Shown here piece by piece: positions 26,719 through 35,096 of a stretch of 35,545 nucleotides of DNA. The position numbers and the translations under genes were made by a program. Below the pieces are notes generated by a model that ran no database searches, was not told where the DNA came from, and saw only the letters and a list, made by a program, of their open reading frames with translations. Origin of the DNA: Candidatus Poribacteria bacterium (GTDB lineage Bacteria > Poribacteria > WGA-4E > UBA9662); NCBI GenBank assembly GCA_012963885.1, contig DTUY01000212.1:32674-68218 (forward strand), read 5' to 3'. The stretch's first letter is position 1. The number at the start of each line of letters is the position of its first letter.

Positions 26719-26976
26719 ATGGCTTTTGCAAAACCACTATCATCAGGAAATCCTATTAGTCTTGGCGTCAGGGAAAACATCCGAGGTCAGGCACAACAGG
26801 ATCCAATCAATCGAGCCGTTCGCCATCTTAAAAAGCAAGAAAGTGAAGCGGTCCGACATAATCGTGCTGCGCAAGTTAGGGTGCTGCCTAAAATAAATGA
26901 CACGATGAGAAATCTTGAGACGAATGCGCGAGGCGAGTTGAGTGGTGGAATGCTACTTGTTAATAGGTTAGCTTAA
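26719..26976 (+). CDS. Hypothetical small basic protein, 85 residues
   Basis: I do not recognise this protein. It is soluble and rich in Arg, Asn and Gln, with a probable helical centre (QDPINRAVRHLKKQESEAVR, 28-47) and a Gly-containing C-terminus (RGELSGGMLLVNRLA). There is no signal peptide and no membrane segment. It is judged real because a well-spaced promoter and AGAGG at 9 nt precede the ATG. The overlapping ORF in another frame (26630-26896) has neither. It lies 54 nt upstream of the TPR gene and may be co-transcribed with it. Confidence 0.55.
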   Translation: MAFAKPLSSGNPISLGVRENIRGQAQQDPINRAVRHLKKQESEAVRHNRAAQVRVLPKINDTMRNLETNARGELSGGMLLVNRLA

Positions 26977-27030
26977 AATCTGCAAAATAAAAGTAAAGTA
27001 CAGATTAAGTAACGTTTACAGTGGAAGGTT

Positions 27031-27504
27031 ATGGTAATAGAAGAACACAATGAATTTGTAGAAGATAATGTGAGCGAGAACGAAGTAGAAGATTCAGCCG
27101 AGGATGAGGATATCGAAGACGAGATCACCGCCGAAGATCTAGAAACAGATGATGTAAGCACATTTGAAATCCCAGAAGGGGATAATTTAAGCTTATACCT
27201 TGGTTTTAAAGCCTATTACGAAAGTTCCGATTACCAAGAAGCAATTAATAGCTTTCAAGCGGCAATTGAGTATCAAAGTTCTCTAATTGTCAAAGAAGAA
27301 ATTCAAGAAGATCCTGAAGAGATCAATGATGGTTACGACTTGAATACAGATATCATAGCAAAGTCGGCTTATTGGATGGGGGAATCCTATATTAAGCTTG
27401 GGCAAGCAGATCAAGCTATTGAAGCTTTCAAGAAGATAATTGAAGATTGTAGGATGCACTATCTTTCCATTGCAGCAGAACGCCGAATCGATCAATTGAA
27501 GTAA
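27031..27504 (+). CDS. Tetratricopeptide-repeat protein with acidic N-terminus
   Basis: A 157-residue protein. Residues 1-50 are extremely acidic (mostly Glu/Asp) and probably disordered. Two TPR units follow: LYLGFKAYYESSDYQEAINSF region (55-82) and SAYWMGESYIKLGQADQAIE then AFKKII (112-137), of the type seen in YbgF/BamD-like outer-membrane-assembly partners. It lacks a signal peptide, so it is probably a cytoplasmic protein-protein adaptor. GGAAGG precedes the ATG at short spacing. It lies 18 nt upstream of threonine aldolase on the same strand and is likely co-transcribed. The partner is unknown. Confidence 0.72.
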   Translation: MVIEEHNEFVEDNVSENEVEDSAEDEDIEDEITAEDLETDDVSTFEIPEGDNLSLYLGFKAYYESSDYQEAINSFQAAIEYQSSLIVKEEIQEDPEEINDGYDLNTDIIAKSAYWMGESYIKLGQADQAIEAFKKIIEDCRMHYLSIAAERRIDQLK

Positions 27505-27521
27505 CAAGAACCACGATCTGA

Positions 27522-28571
27522 ATGCCAAACAGATGTGTTGATCTTAGAAGTGATACAGTTACTCAGCCGACTTTGAAGATGCGTGAAGCAATGATGTATG
27601 CTGAAGTTGGTGATGATTGCGCTGGTGAGGATCCTACCGTAAATCGCTTACAATCTCTTGCCGCTAAAAAACTTGGCAAACAAGCTGCCCTCTTTGTTCC
27701 AACTGGTACAATGGGTAACAATGTTGCCGTTCTAACGCATACCAATACTGGTGACACAGTAATCCTCGACTCAGAAGCTCATATCTACTATTATGAATGT
27801 GGTGCTATTTCTGCTTTAGGTGGTGTTATGCCCATCACCATTGACAGCGAAGATGGTTGTCCGGATCCAGATCAGACTGAGTTCTATCTTCAGCGGGATC
27901 CGATTCGCTTTCCCAAAATCAGTCTCATCTGTTTAGAAAACACCCATAATCGGCGTGGCGGCCGGGCAATTTCACTTGAACAGATGCGAATTATGCAGTC
28001 AATAGCGGAACGTTATAATGTGCCAGTTCATCTTGATGGCGCGCGAATCTTCAACGCCGCACACGCGCTAGGTGTGCAAGCTAAGGATATTGCCGATTGC
28101 GTCGACTCTGTATCATTTTGTTTGTCCAAAGGTTTGTCTGCACCAGTTGGGTCACTATTGGTTGGTTCTGGTGATTTTATCGCAAAAGCAGTCCAAGTAC
28201 GTCGAAGACTTGGTGGAGGAATGCGTCAATCTGGTATTATTGCGGCTGCGGGAATCGTCGCTTTAACAGAGATGGTAGATCGCCTTGTTGATGATCATGA
28301 AAATGCGCAGTATTTAGCTAAAGAACTAGCAGAAATCGACAAGCTTGAACTCAACCTGACAGATTTTCATACAAATATGGTTGTGATTAACGTCCAAAAT
28401 ATTGGTATTACTGCTCCAGAATTTGTCAAAATCGCCAGCAAACATGACATCCGAACCTCTTACTTTGATCAGGATCGCATCCGGCTTGTTACAAATCACG
28501 ATGTCAGTCGCGAAGATGTCGAATATGCTGCAGATGTTTTGGTCAAACTCATTCGATCAATCATGAACTAA
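27522..28571 (+). CDS. ltaE: Low-specificity L-threonine aldolase
   Basis: A PLP-dependent enzyme cleaving L-threonine or allo-threonine to glycine and acetaldehyde, cytoplasmic, 349 residues (family about 335-350). The N-terminus VDLRSDTVTQPT is the diagnostic family opening. His87 (SEAHIYYYE) stacks on PLP, LDGARIFNAA (171-180) supplies the Asp and Arg, and SFCLSKGLSAPVG (198-210) carries the PLP lysine K203. It lies between the TPR gene (18 nt) and transketolase (27 nt) and is probably in one operon. It could contribute to glycine and one-carbon supply. Confidence 0.93.
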   Translation: MPNRCVDLRSDTVTQPTLKMREAMMYAEVGDDCAGEDPTVNRLQSLAAKKLGKQAALFVPTGTMGNNVAVLTHTNTGDTVILDSEAHIYYYECGAISALGGVMPITIDSEDGCPDPDQTEFYLQRDPIRFPKISLICLENTHNRRGGRAISLEQMRIMQSIAERYNVPVHLDGARIFNAAHALGVQAKDIADCVDSVSFCLSKGLSAPVGSLLVGSGDFIAKAVQVRRRLGGGMRQSGIIAAAGIVALTEMVDRLVDDHENAQYLAKELAEIDKLELNLTDFHTNMVVINVQNIGITAPEFVKIASKHDIRTSYFDQDRIRLVTNHDVSREDVEYAADVLVKLIRSIMN

Positions 28572-28598
28572 TAGACAGCGAGAACTTCAGGATACAAT

Positions 28599-30434
28599 AT
28601 GACAGACTTGGTAACAACATTAGAACAAAAAGCAAATGACTTGCGTATTCATTCGATTATGTCGACGGCGGCGGCCGGTTCAGGACATCCGACAACGTGC
28701 ATGTCATGTGCGGAGATCATTTCAACACTCTTCTTCCACGCCATGCGTTATGATCCAAAAAATCCAGACAACCCGAATAATGATCGATTTATCTTGTCAA
28801 AGGGTCACGCAGCTCCAATTTTGTATGCTGCTTGGGCAGAATTGGGTATCATTTCCAGAGAAAACCTACTCGATCTGCGCAAAATTGACAGTGATCTTGA
28901 AGGTCATCCCACACCTCGACTTGACTGGATTGACGTTGCAACCGGTTCACTGGGGCAAGGATTATCGGTTGGTGTTGGTATGGCGATCAACTCAAAGTAT
29001 CTCGACAAAACGGATTACCGCGTTTATGTGCTATTAGGGGATGGAGAGACAGTGGAGGGCAGTGTTTGGGAGGCCGTCGCACTTGCCTCGCACTACCAAC
29101 TCAACAATCTAATTGGTATCGTCGATGTTAATGGAATTGGTCAAAGTCAGCGCACGATGTATGAGTCCGATATTGATTCCTATTGCCGCAGGTTCGAGTC
29201 GTTTGGTTGGAGGGCAATTGGAGTCGATGGTCACAATGTTGAACAGATACTTTCAGCCATTGATCACGTCAAAGGCAATACCGATCAACCGACTATGATT
29301 GTTGCCAAGACTTTTAAAGGTAAAGGGGTTTCCTTTCTTGAAGATGCTGATGGCTGGCATGGTAAAGCAATCTTGGGAGATCAGCTAGATCAAGCATTAG
29401 AAGAACTCGGTCAACTGAGTACGAACAGCAACGTTGAAATTGAGATGCCTTCAATGGTCTCGCTCCCTACACCGGAAATTGGTGAAATGGAACCACCTGA
29501 CTACCAAATTGGTGAAGAGGTCGCAACCAGAAGTGGTTACGGTACTGCGCTAGCTAAGCTTGGTGATGTCAATCCTCTTGTGGTTGCGCTTGATGGCGAC
29601 ACGAAAAACTCAACTTACGCCCAAGAATTAATGACAAATCATTCGGACCGTTACTTCGAAATGTTCATTGCAGAGCAGAATCTAGTTGGTGCTGGAATTG
29701 GTTTGTCAAAACGGGGAAAGATACCATTTGTGTCGACTTTTGCAGCGTTCTTTAGCCGGGCCTATGACCACATTCGAATGTCCGCAATTTCACAAGCAAA
29801 CATTAAATATGTTGGCTCTCACTGTGGAATTTCAATTGGTGAAGACGGCCCCTCACAGATGGGATTGGAAGATCTATCAATGTTCCGATCTATTCCTAAC
29901 GCTGCAGTGCTTTATCCGAGTGACGCGGTGGCAACAGAACGCCTGGTTGCCGAAGCGGCGGCATACGAAGGAATTGTTTTTATCCGAACGTCTCGTCCTA
30001 ACACAAAGATTATTTATGAAAACAGCGAGCAGTTTCCAATTGGAGGCAGTAAAGTTGTTCGCTCAAGCGGTGAGGACCAGATCACTGTTGTTGCTGCTGG
30101 TATCACGCTTCACCAGGCATTAAAAGCATATGACCAACTGCAAACAGGGGGAATTTCGATACGTGTAATTGATCTCTACTCCGTTAAACCAGTTGATATT
30201 GCAACCTTGGTGAGTGCAGCCAAGGAGACGGGCGGAACAATCATCACCGTGGAGGATCATTATCCAGAAGGAGGTATTGGTGAGGCAGTTTTAAGCGCAG
30301 TCGGTTCGGAAGGTATTAAAGTTCACAAACTGGCTGTCAATAGCATTCCACGTTCCGGCAAACAGGAAGAACTGCTTGAAGTATACGGGATTAGCACAAA
30401 CCATATCGTTCAAACAGTCAAAGCTTTGATATAA
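28599..30434 (+). CDS. tkt: Transketolase (single-chain, animal-type)
   Basis: A thiamine-diphosphate enzyme transferring two-carbon ketol units in the non-oxidative pentose phosphate pathway, cytoplasmic, 611 residues. SGHPTTCMSCAEI gives His30, LSKGHAAPILYA gives His70, and GDGETVEGSVWEA (147-159) to DVNGIGQS is the ThDP/metal motif. The C-terminal half has FIAEQNLVGAGIG with the catalytic Glu near residue 360, and GSHCGISIGEDGPSQMGLED. The length and wording (TRSGYGTALAKLG, LDGDTKNST, MFRSIPNAAVLYPSD) follow the human TKT-like branch (about 623 residues) more than the E. coli TktA branch (about 663). AGGA lies 7 nt before the ATG. Confidence 0.93.
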   Translation: MTDLVTTLEQKANDLRIHSIMSTAAAGSGHPTTCMSCAEIISTLFFHAMRYDPKNPDNPNNDRFILSKGHAAPILYAAWAELGIISRENLLDLRKIDSDLEGHPTPRLDWIDVATGSLGQGLSVGVGMAINSKYLDKTDYRVYVLLGDGETVEGSVWEAVALASHYQLNNLIGIVDVNGIGQSQRTMYESDIDSYCRRFESFGWRAIGVDGHNVEQILSAIDHVKGNTDQPTMIVAKTFKGKGVSFLEDADGWHGKAILGDQLDQALEELGQLSTNSNVEIEMPSMVSLPTPEIGEMEPPDYQIGEEVATRSGYGTALAKLGDVNPLVVALDGDTKNSTYAQELMTNHSDRYFEMFIAEQNLVGAGIGLSKRGKIPFVSTFAAFFSRAYDHIRMSAISQANIKYVGSHCGISIGEDGPSQMGLEDLSMFRSIPNAAVLYPSDAVATERLVAEAAAYEGIVFIRTSRPNTKIIYENSEQFPIGGSKVVRSSGEDQITVVAAGITLHQALKAYDQLQTGGISIRVIDLYSVKPVDIATLVSAAKETGGTIITVEDHYPEGGIGEAVLSAVGSEGIKVHKLAVNSIPRSGKQEELLEVYGISTNHIVQTVKALI

Positions 30435-30700
30435 CTGAAAAGGTTCACCCCTGCAGTTGTTCAAGATTCCATGGGGTTCTGTCATCTTAGGCTTAGCCTA
30501 TGAATTCTGAGTCATGGTGTATTATCCATCTCGATTGCTTTGAATTCCCGCAGTTGGTTTCTAATCCCGCCGTTAGAGGTAGTTCTTGGTCCGCACATGT
30601 CGCCGTTGATCTGGATGAATCCCCTCATCCAAATTGGTGGTGTATTTGTTCCGCCTTCGGGGCTGATGACATGTGGAGATCTTTCTCGAGTAAGCGAGTG

Positions 30701-31420
30701 TTAGCTTTCTTTTGGGGTTTGCAAGAATTTTTCTAAATCACGGAGTTGGGACAGTTGTAGGTCAATCAGTGATGTGTCTGGGCATTCCTTCTCTTCCTGG
30801 CCGACCAGCCAAGCAGAAAACATTCCAGCTTGTTTAGCTCCAACAATATCATCCAAGAAAGTATCACCGACATATATCGTTTCCTCAGGTGAAACCTTCA
30901 ATTCGGATAGCGCGATCTGAAAAACCCGAGGGTCAGGTTTGGAAATCCCAACCACTGTTGAATCAACGACAACATCAAGAAGTGGGCTCAAGCCATATTC
31001 ATCGCACCAGCCCTGCGTATTGCCAAAGTTATTGCTAATGACACCGAGTTGAAATTGATCATCAAGTGTGATCAACCATTCACGATTTTGCTTCAGTGCA
31101 GAAGCCGCGTCGCGACAAAAAGATGAAACAAGCGGGTTGACAATTTTCTGACTAAACCCTAGGTTATGTGCAATACCATTCACGATTTCGCGGGCAGATT
31201 CACGTAAGCTCAAATGTGTTGGTTTCTTGGCTATAAACTGCTCGATCGAATTCCGGTCGGCTTTCTCGAAAGCATCCCAGTCAATGTCAGGAAATTCACC
31301 TTTTATCAATCGGAAGAATCGATCTCGCCAGTGGATGCCATTAGCATCCAGCGTTCCACCAAAATCGAAGATTAGGGCTTGGATATTCGTCACTGACCTT
31401 CTCTCGCTGTACATCTTCAC
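30701..31420 (-). CDS. HAD family hydrolase (subfamily IA)
   Basis: A 239-residue haloacid-dehalogenase-superfamily protein, cytoplasmic. Motif I is FDFGGTLD (nucleophile D19), motif II GVISNN (S129), motif III ISKPDPRVF (K161), and motif IV YVGDTFLDDIVGAKQAGM (D186, D190/D191). The helical cap lies between residues 28 and 115. At the D+2 position of motif I, where phosphatases have the acid/base Asp, there is Gly21. Phosphatase activity is therefore uncertain, although such proteins are often annotated as phosphatases. Translation probably starts at a GTG (31420), 5 nt after the upstream stop; ATG 31414 is an alternative. It is the last gene of the glycerate-kinase cluster. Confidence 0.85.
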   Translation of the reverse strand: MKMYSERRSVTNIQALIFDFGGTLDANGIHWRDRFFRLIKGEFPDIDWDAFEKADRNSIEQFIAKKPTHLSLRESAREIVNGIAHNLGFSQKIVNPLVSSFCRDAASALKQNREWLITLDDQFQLGVISNNFGNTQGWCDEYGLSPLLDVVVDSTVVGISKPDPRVFQIALSELKVSPEETIYVGDTFLDDIVGAKQAGMFSAWLVGQEEKECPDTSLIDLQLSQLRDLEKFLQTPKES

Positions 31421-31425
31421 AACAA

Positions 31426-32838
31426 CTATTTGGCAACGATCAAAGTGCCATTTTTGTAGCTTTCACCAACCTGGACTTGATAAACATAGATGCCGCTTTC
31501 AACAGTTTCCCCATCTTCATTTTGACCTTTCCACTTTAGATTTTTGTCATTGTCTTGGTCTGGGTCTTCTGGCTGTATTCTTTTAATTAGCATTCCATGA
31601 ATATCAAAAATCAGAACCACAAATTCTCCTTCAGCATCTTCAATTGTTCGGATAGGGAAAATCACCCGATTAAACTTTTCGTTGTTTGAAAACGGAGTGA
31701 TAACTCTCGGAAACGGTTCCCCTAAAACCCGTAAGACTTGAGTAATAGGATTCGAACGATTGCCGGCTTCATCAATCGCCTCTACGGCATAGACATATTT
31801 CCCTACCTTCAACTGTTGCTTCAGACTAAATATGTAGTCATCTTTTTTATCCAGTTCAGCTTCGATTACACCATTTGATAGTGGGCTGAGCTTATCAATT
31901 GAAGTACCGAAAGAGATCTGATATTTCTCAACATCCAGTGTATTACTAGATTGCCATATGATGTTGACTATACCTCCAAGATCCCGAATTTGCAGTGCTT
32001 TTGGTGGATTTGGTTTAACAGTGTCTAAACCAACATTGACAACAACCACAGCAGTTGGTCTAGAGCGAAGAAGGGAGGTTTTATAAGCTTCTATGGCGTA
32101 GCCATGCTCGCCAGGCAACACATTAAGGTCCACAAAACTTGCAATTGTACGATTCTTTTGATCGGTAATTCGCACCCCATCACGGTAAATGAAATAGCCG
32201 CTAACATCACTATCTTGTGAGGATTGCCAAGTAATCAGAACATCATTCTCACCACTGGGATCCGTTTTGATCGTAAAGCCTCGTACAGGCTCTGGTGGGA
32301 CATTCGGTATAATCTGCAGACTCAGCGAATCGTTATTCGGTTCACCATCGATATTGCCTGGCTTTATATATTCCCCAATCTGGCTATCTTCCAAATTTCT
32401 GAGAAGGATCTTGAATTCTGCGCTCGGATTTGTTATGGATGGGGTTCTACTCATGAAAACAATTTCGTAAAGTGAATTACTGAAATCACGCACTTCCTTG
32501 ATTAACACAATTCGAAGTGATCCGGTAGGCACTAGGACTTTATAAGCAATCGGTTGACCATCGCGCGTAACCGACCTAACACCATTAACCGAAACAGAAA
32601 AGCCGACAGGCAGCTTAGCCTCAATAGTCTTGACCTCTTCTCCCGGTTCAGCTAGTGATCGATCTATACCGAGCGTGAGAATTAAGACGACATTCGAACT
32701 GGTGGGCACACGTCCACGGCTATCTTCATCAACATTAATTTCTCCAGAAGAGGTAACAGCAGCAAAGGTCTCACCTTTCCAACCAATTATTATTAGTATT
32801 ACTGTGAGCCCAGTAATTAGGCTTTGTCGAATCTGCAT
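31426..32838 (-). CDS. Secreted FN3-domain protein with T9SS/FlgD-like C-terminal sorting domain
   Basis: A 470-residue exported protein. A signal peptide (hydrophobic 7-20, ending TFAA) is followed by a beta-rich domain (about 45-175) and two fibronectin type III domains (about 181-270 with ENDVLITWQSSQDSDVSGYF, and 277-370 with VNIIWQSSNTLDVEKYQISF). The C-terminal domain (376-470) has ITPFSNNEKFNRVIFPI, then LIFDIHGMLIKRI, ETVESGIYVYQV and GTLIVAK. This matches a FlgD-Ig-type sorting domain. It sits directly downstream of the PorV-like gene (20 nt), which makes it a plausible dedicated cargo or a structural surface protein. No enzymatic motif was seen. Confidence 0.82.
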   Translation of the reverse strand: MQIRQSLITGLTVILIIIGWKGETFAAVTSSGEINVDEDSRGRVPTSSNVVLILTLGIDRSLAEPGEEVKTIEAKLPVGFSVSVNGVRSVTRDGQPIAYKVLVPTGSLRIVLIKEVRDFSNSLYEIVFMSRTPSITNPSAEFKILLRNLEDSQIGEYIKPGNIDGEPNNDSLSLQIIPNVPPEPVRGFTIKTDPSGENDVLITWQSSQDSDVSGYFIYRDGVRITDQKNRTIASFVDLNVLPGEHGYAIEAYKTSLLRSRPTAVVVVNVGLDTVKPNPPKALQIRDLGGIVNIIWQSSNTLDVEKYQISFGTSIDKLSPLSNGVIEAELDKKDDYIFSLKQQLKVGKYVYAVEAIDEAGNRSNPITQVLRVLGEPFPRVITPFSNNEKFNRVIFPIRTIEDAEGEFVVLIFDIHGMLIKRIQPEDPDQDNDKNLKWKGQNEDGETVESGIYVYQVQVGESYKNGTLIVAK

Positions 32839-32858
32839 TGTTTTTTTTATTTAAAACC

Positions 32859-33788
32859 TCAAAATATCAAATTAAGAGAATAAAGTTGAACTGCGTTATT
32901 TTTAAGATCACCACTCAATACTTGAAATACGTAATCTAATCGCACCATAGAAAATTTCAAGCTTGTGCCTAGTGCCATTGACGTTACGTTATTGACACCA
33001 CTTTTCAGACCGTATCCGGTACGAAATGCAACTGATTCGCTGACCCAAACTTCAGCACCAATACGCAGATGTGAATTACCATCACGAAAAGCGATCTCAA
33101 CTTGCCCCTGACCAGAAGCCAATAAACCACGCAAGGATTCCTGCTGAATCAGGGTGGCAATTCCACCAAGTTTATAACCAACACCAATTCGCACGTTTTT
33201 AGGAACAACATCCTGTTGAGAATTAGAAATGGCGATATCCACAGGAAGTAAGTTTTCAACTGATAATCCGACGCTTAAGCCCGTTATCGGTTTGGCCATC
33301 AAACCAATATCGATTGAGGAAGCTGAAGCCGATTGTTTCTCTTGAAAATATGGGTTTTCCTTTATCGATTCATTTTCTTGATCGAAATTGGTGGTAAAAG
33401 ATCGCAAATTGCTTCCAAGCGCAAATCGTTGAAAAAACGATTTACCGTAAGATACAGTTATAAGCTGTTCTTGATAAATTCCATTTTTTTCACCTAGAAT
33501 ACCAATGCTCGCACCAATTGTACCTATCGATCCAGCTGGCACAACAGCACTAACCTGATTATGGTTGACCAATCCTCTGAAACGCTGCATATGCGTCCCG
33601 CTGAATTGGGATTGTTCAATAAAGCCGAGTCCGGCGGCATTATAACTGGCTGCATTACCATCATCAGCCAGAGCCACAAAAGCGCCACCAAACCCAAGAG
33701 GTCTTGCGCCTATACCGTAATCACTAAAGCCTGCTAAAGCTAATTGTGCAGTACACATTAGCAGCAGGCAAACTTTCCATTTAATCAT
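32859..33788 (-). CDS. PorV/PorQ-like outer-membrane barrel protein
   Basis: A 309-residue beta-barrel protein. A signal peptide (MIKWK, hydrophobic 6-19, cleaved near ALA-G20) is followed by the family signature GARPLGFGGAFVALADDGNA then ASYNAAGLGF (27-56). This opening is shared by PorV, PorQ and UPF0164 proteins. The rest alternates in beta-strand fashion and ends in Phe (SLNLIF). In T9SS, PorV collects cargo from the SprA channel and delivers it to the attachment complex. The start codon overlaps the glycerate kinase stop by 8 nt, so the genes are translationally coupled. It could also be a general FadL-like porin of the same fold. Confidence 0.78.
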   Translation of the reverse strand: MIKWKVCLLLMCTAQLALAGFSDYGIGARPLGFGGAFVALADDGNAASYNAAGLGFIEQSQFSGTHMQRFRGLVNHNQVSAVVPAGSIGTIGASIGILGEKNGIYQEQLITVSYGKSFFQRFALGSNLRSFTTNFDQENESIKENPYFQEKQSASASSIDIGLMAKPITGLSVGLSVENLLPVDIAISNSQQDVVPKNVRIGVGYKLGGIATLIQQESLRGLLASGQGQVEIAFRDGNSHLRIGAEVWVSESVAFRTGYGLKSGVNNVTSMALGTSLKFSMVRLDYVFQVLSGDLKNNAVQLYSLNLIF

Positions 33789-34935
33789 CTAGTTTCCCTT
33801 TTATGAGTCCAATTCCAATCAGGCGAGCCGCACGCTCAGCAGCAATGGTAATTAATTTGGACGCGTTCACCATTGCTGTCTCTAGTGACATTGGTTCATG
33901 AAAAATGTCAACAACAGCATCAATACCTATGGCATAGAGTTTATCTATATCTTCTGTGACACTTCCAGCTATGGCAATCACAGGGATGTTGTGCTGCTGC
34001 GCAATTTTTGCTACACCTGCAGGTGTCTTTCCAAAGGCAGTTTGGTAGTCAAGCCGACCCTCGCCGGTAATGACAAGATCCGACCCTTGAATTCGGTTAG
34101 CGAAATCCGTAACTTCCAGAACAATGTCAATGCCCGCCTGTAACTTCGCACCCGCAAAGGCAATCAGACCAGCTCCGAGACCACCTGCGGCGCCGGCGCC
34201 AGGAATATCCGCTACAGACTGATCAAGATCTCGCTTGATGATACTTGCAAAATGTGCTAGATTTCGATCTAATACTTCAGCCATATCCAATGTTGCCCCT
34301 TTTTGAGGTCCATATACATAGGAAGCCCCATCTTTACCAGTTAATGTATTAGAAACATCACAAGCTACTACAACATCCACTTCTGAAAGACGCGGATCAA
34401 ATCCAGAAATATCAATTTTATCTATATCTGCTAAGCTGCCACCACCAAATCCAATTTGATTTCCACTCGTGTCCAGAAGTTTAGCTCCAAGAGCTTGGGC
34501 CATGCCTGCTCCTCCATCATTCGTCGCACTTCCTCCAATACCAATAATTAGCTTCTTGCAACCTGTATCCAAAGCGGCATGCATTAACTGTCCCGTACCG
34601 TAGGTGGTGGTCAGCATCGGATTCTGCTGATCTTGACTAATCAGAGGGAGACCTGAAGCTGAGGCCATTTCAATTACGGCAGTTTGACAATCTCCCATAA
34701 TGCCGAATTCGGAAGGAATCTGGTTTCCAAGTGGGTTGAGAACTGAAACCTGCTGCATTTTGCCGTCTGAGGATGCTACCAGAGAAGCAACCGTCCCTTC
34801 TCCGCCATCTGCCATGGGCAGCTTATCTGTTACGATAGAAGGGAACACGAGTAGAAATCCAGCTTCTATGGCCTCAGCAACTTGCGGTGCGGTCAAACTG
34901 CCTTTAAATGAATCAGGAGCGATGACAATCTTCAT
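33781..34935 (-). CDS. glxK: Glycerate kinase (GlxK/GarK family)
   Basis: Phosphorylates D-glycerate, feeding sugar-acid, glyoxylate or serine-derived carbon into glycolysis; cytoplasmic, about 384 residues. The family N-terminus MKIVIAPDSFKGSL fixes the start at 34935. The ORF runs open to 34980, but that extension contains the promoter. Motifs are GDG-like MADGGEGTV, IGIGGSATNDGGAGMAQALG (about 132-151) and GAGAAGGLGAGLIAFAG (about 248-264). It is the first gene of a compact four-gene minus-strand cluster (glycerate kinase, PorV-like, FN3/sorting-domain protein, HAD) with overlaps or gaps of at most about 20 nt. Confidence 0.92.
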   Translation of the reverse strand: MKIVIAPDSFKGSLTAPQVAEAIEAGFLLVFPSIVTDKLPMADGGEGTVASLVASSDGKMQQVSVLNPLGNQIPSEFGIMGDCQTAVIEMASASGLPLISQDQQNPMLTTTYGTGQLMHAALDTGCKKLIIGIGGSATNDGGAGMAQALGAKLLDTSGNQIGFGGGSLADIDKIDISGFDPRLSEVDVVVACDVSNTLTGKDGASYVYGPQKGATLDMAEVLDRNLAHFASIIKRDLDQSVADIPGAGAAGGLGAGLIAFAGAKLQAGIDIVLEVTDFANRIQGSDLVITGEGRLDYQTAFGKTPAGVAKIAQQHNIPVIAIAGSVTEDIDKLYAIGIDAVVDIFHEPMSLETAMVNASKLITIAAERAARLIGIGLIKGKLDD

Positions 34936-34951
34936 AATTAATAACTTTCGA

Positions 34952-34980
34952 ATCATAACACGGCAGCCTAATCTTGTCAA
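34952..34980 (-). promoter_or_regulatory. Near-consensus sigma-70 promoter of the glycerate kinase cluster
   Basis: On the minus strand TTGACA (34980-34975) is perfect, the spacer is exactly 17 bp, and TATGAT (34957-34952) matches 5 of 6. The predicted transcript begins near 34945, leaving a leader of about 10 nt. This confirms that translation starts at 34935 and not upstream. Confidence 0.75.
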
Positions 34981-35096
34981 GATTGCGAGTGTGGCAACAG
35001 CTTTTCATATCTAATAGCTTTTGCAAAATGTAAGCTGAAATGACATTGTAACCAGGTTGATCCGATCAATATCTTTTTACTAAGTAAGTTCTTGCC

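Noticed and set aside
30435..30700. Open minus-strand reading with GGTNTPPIWMRGFIQINGDM between transketolase and the HAD gene
   Set aside because: It is protein-like in places, but no family is recognised, no start is supported, and a plus-strand frame over the same bases is open as well.
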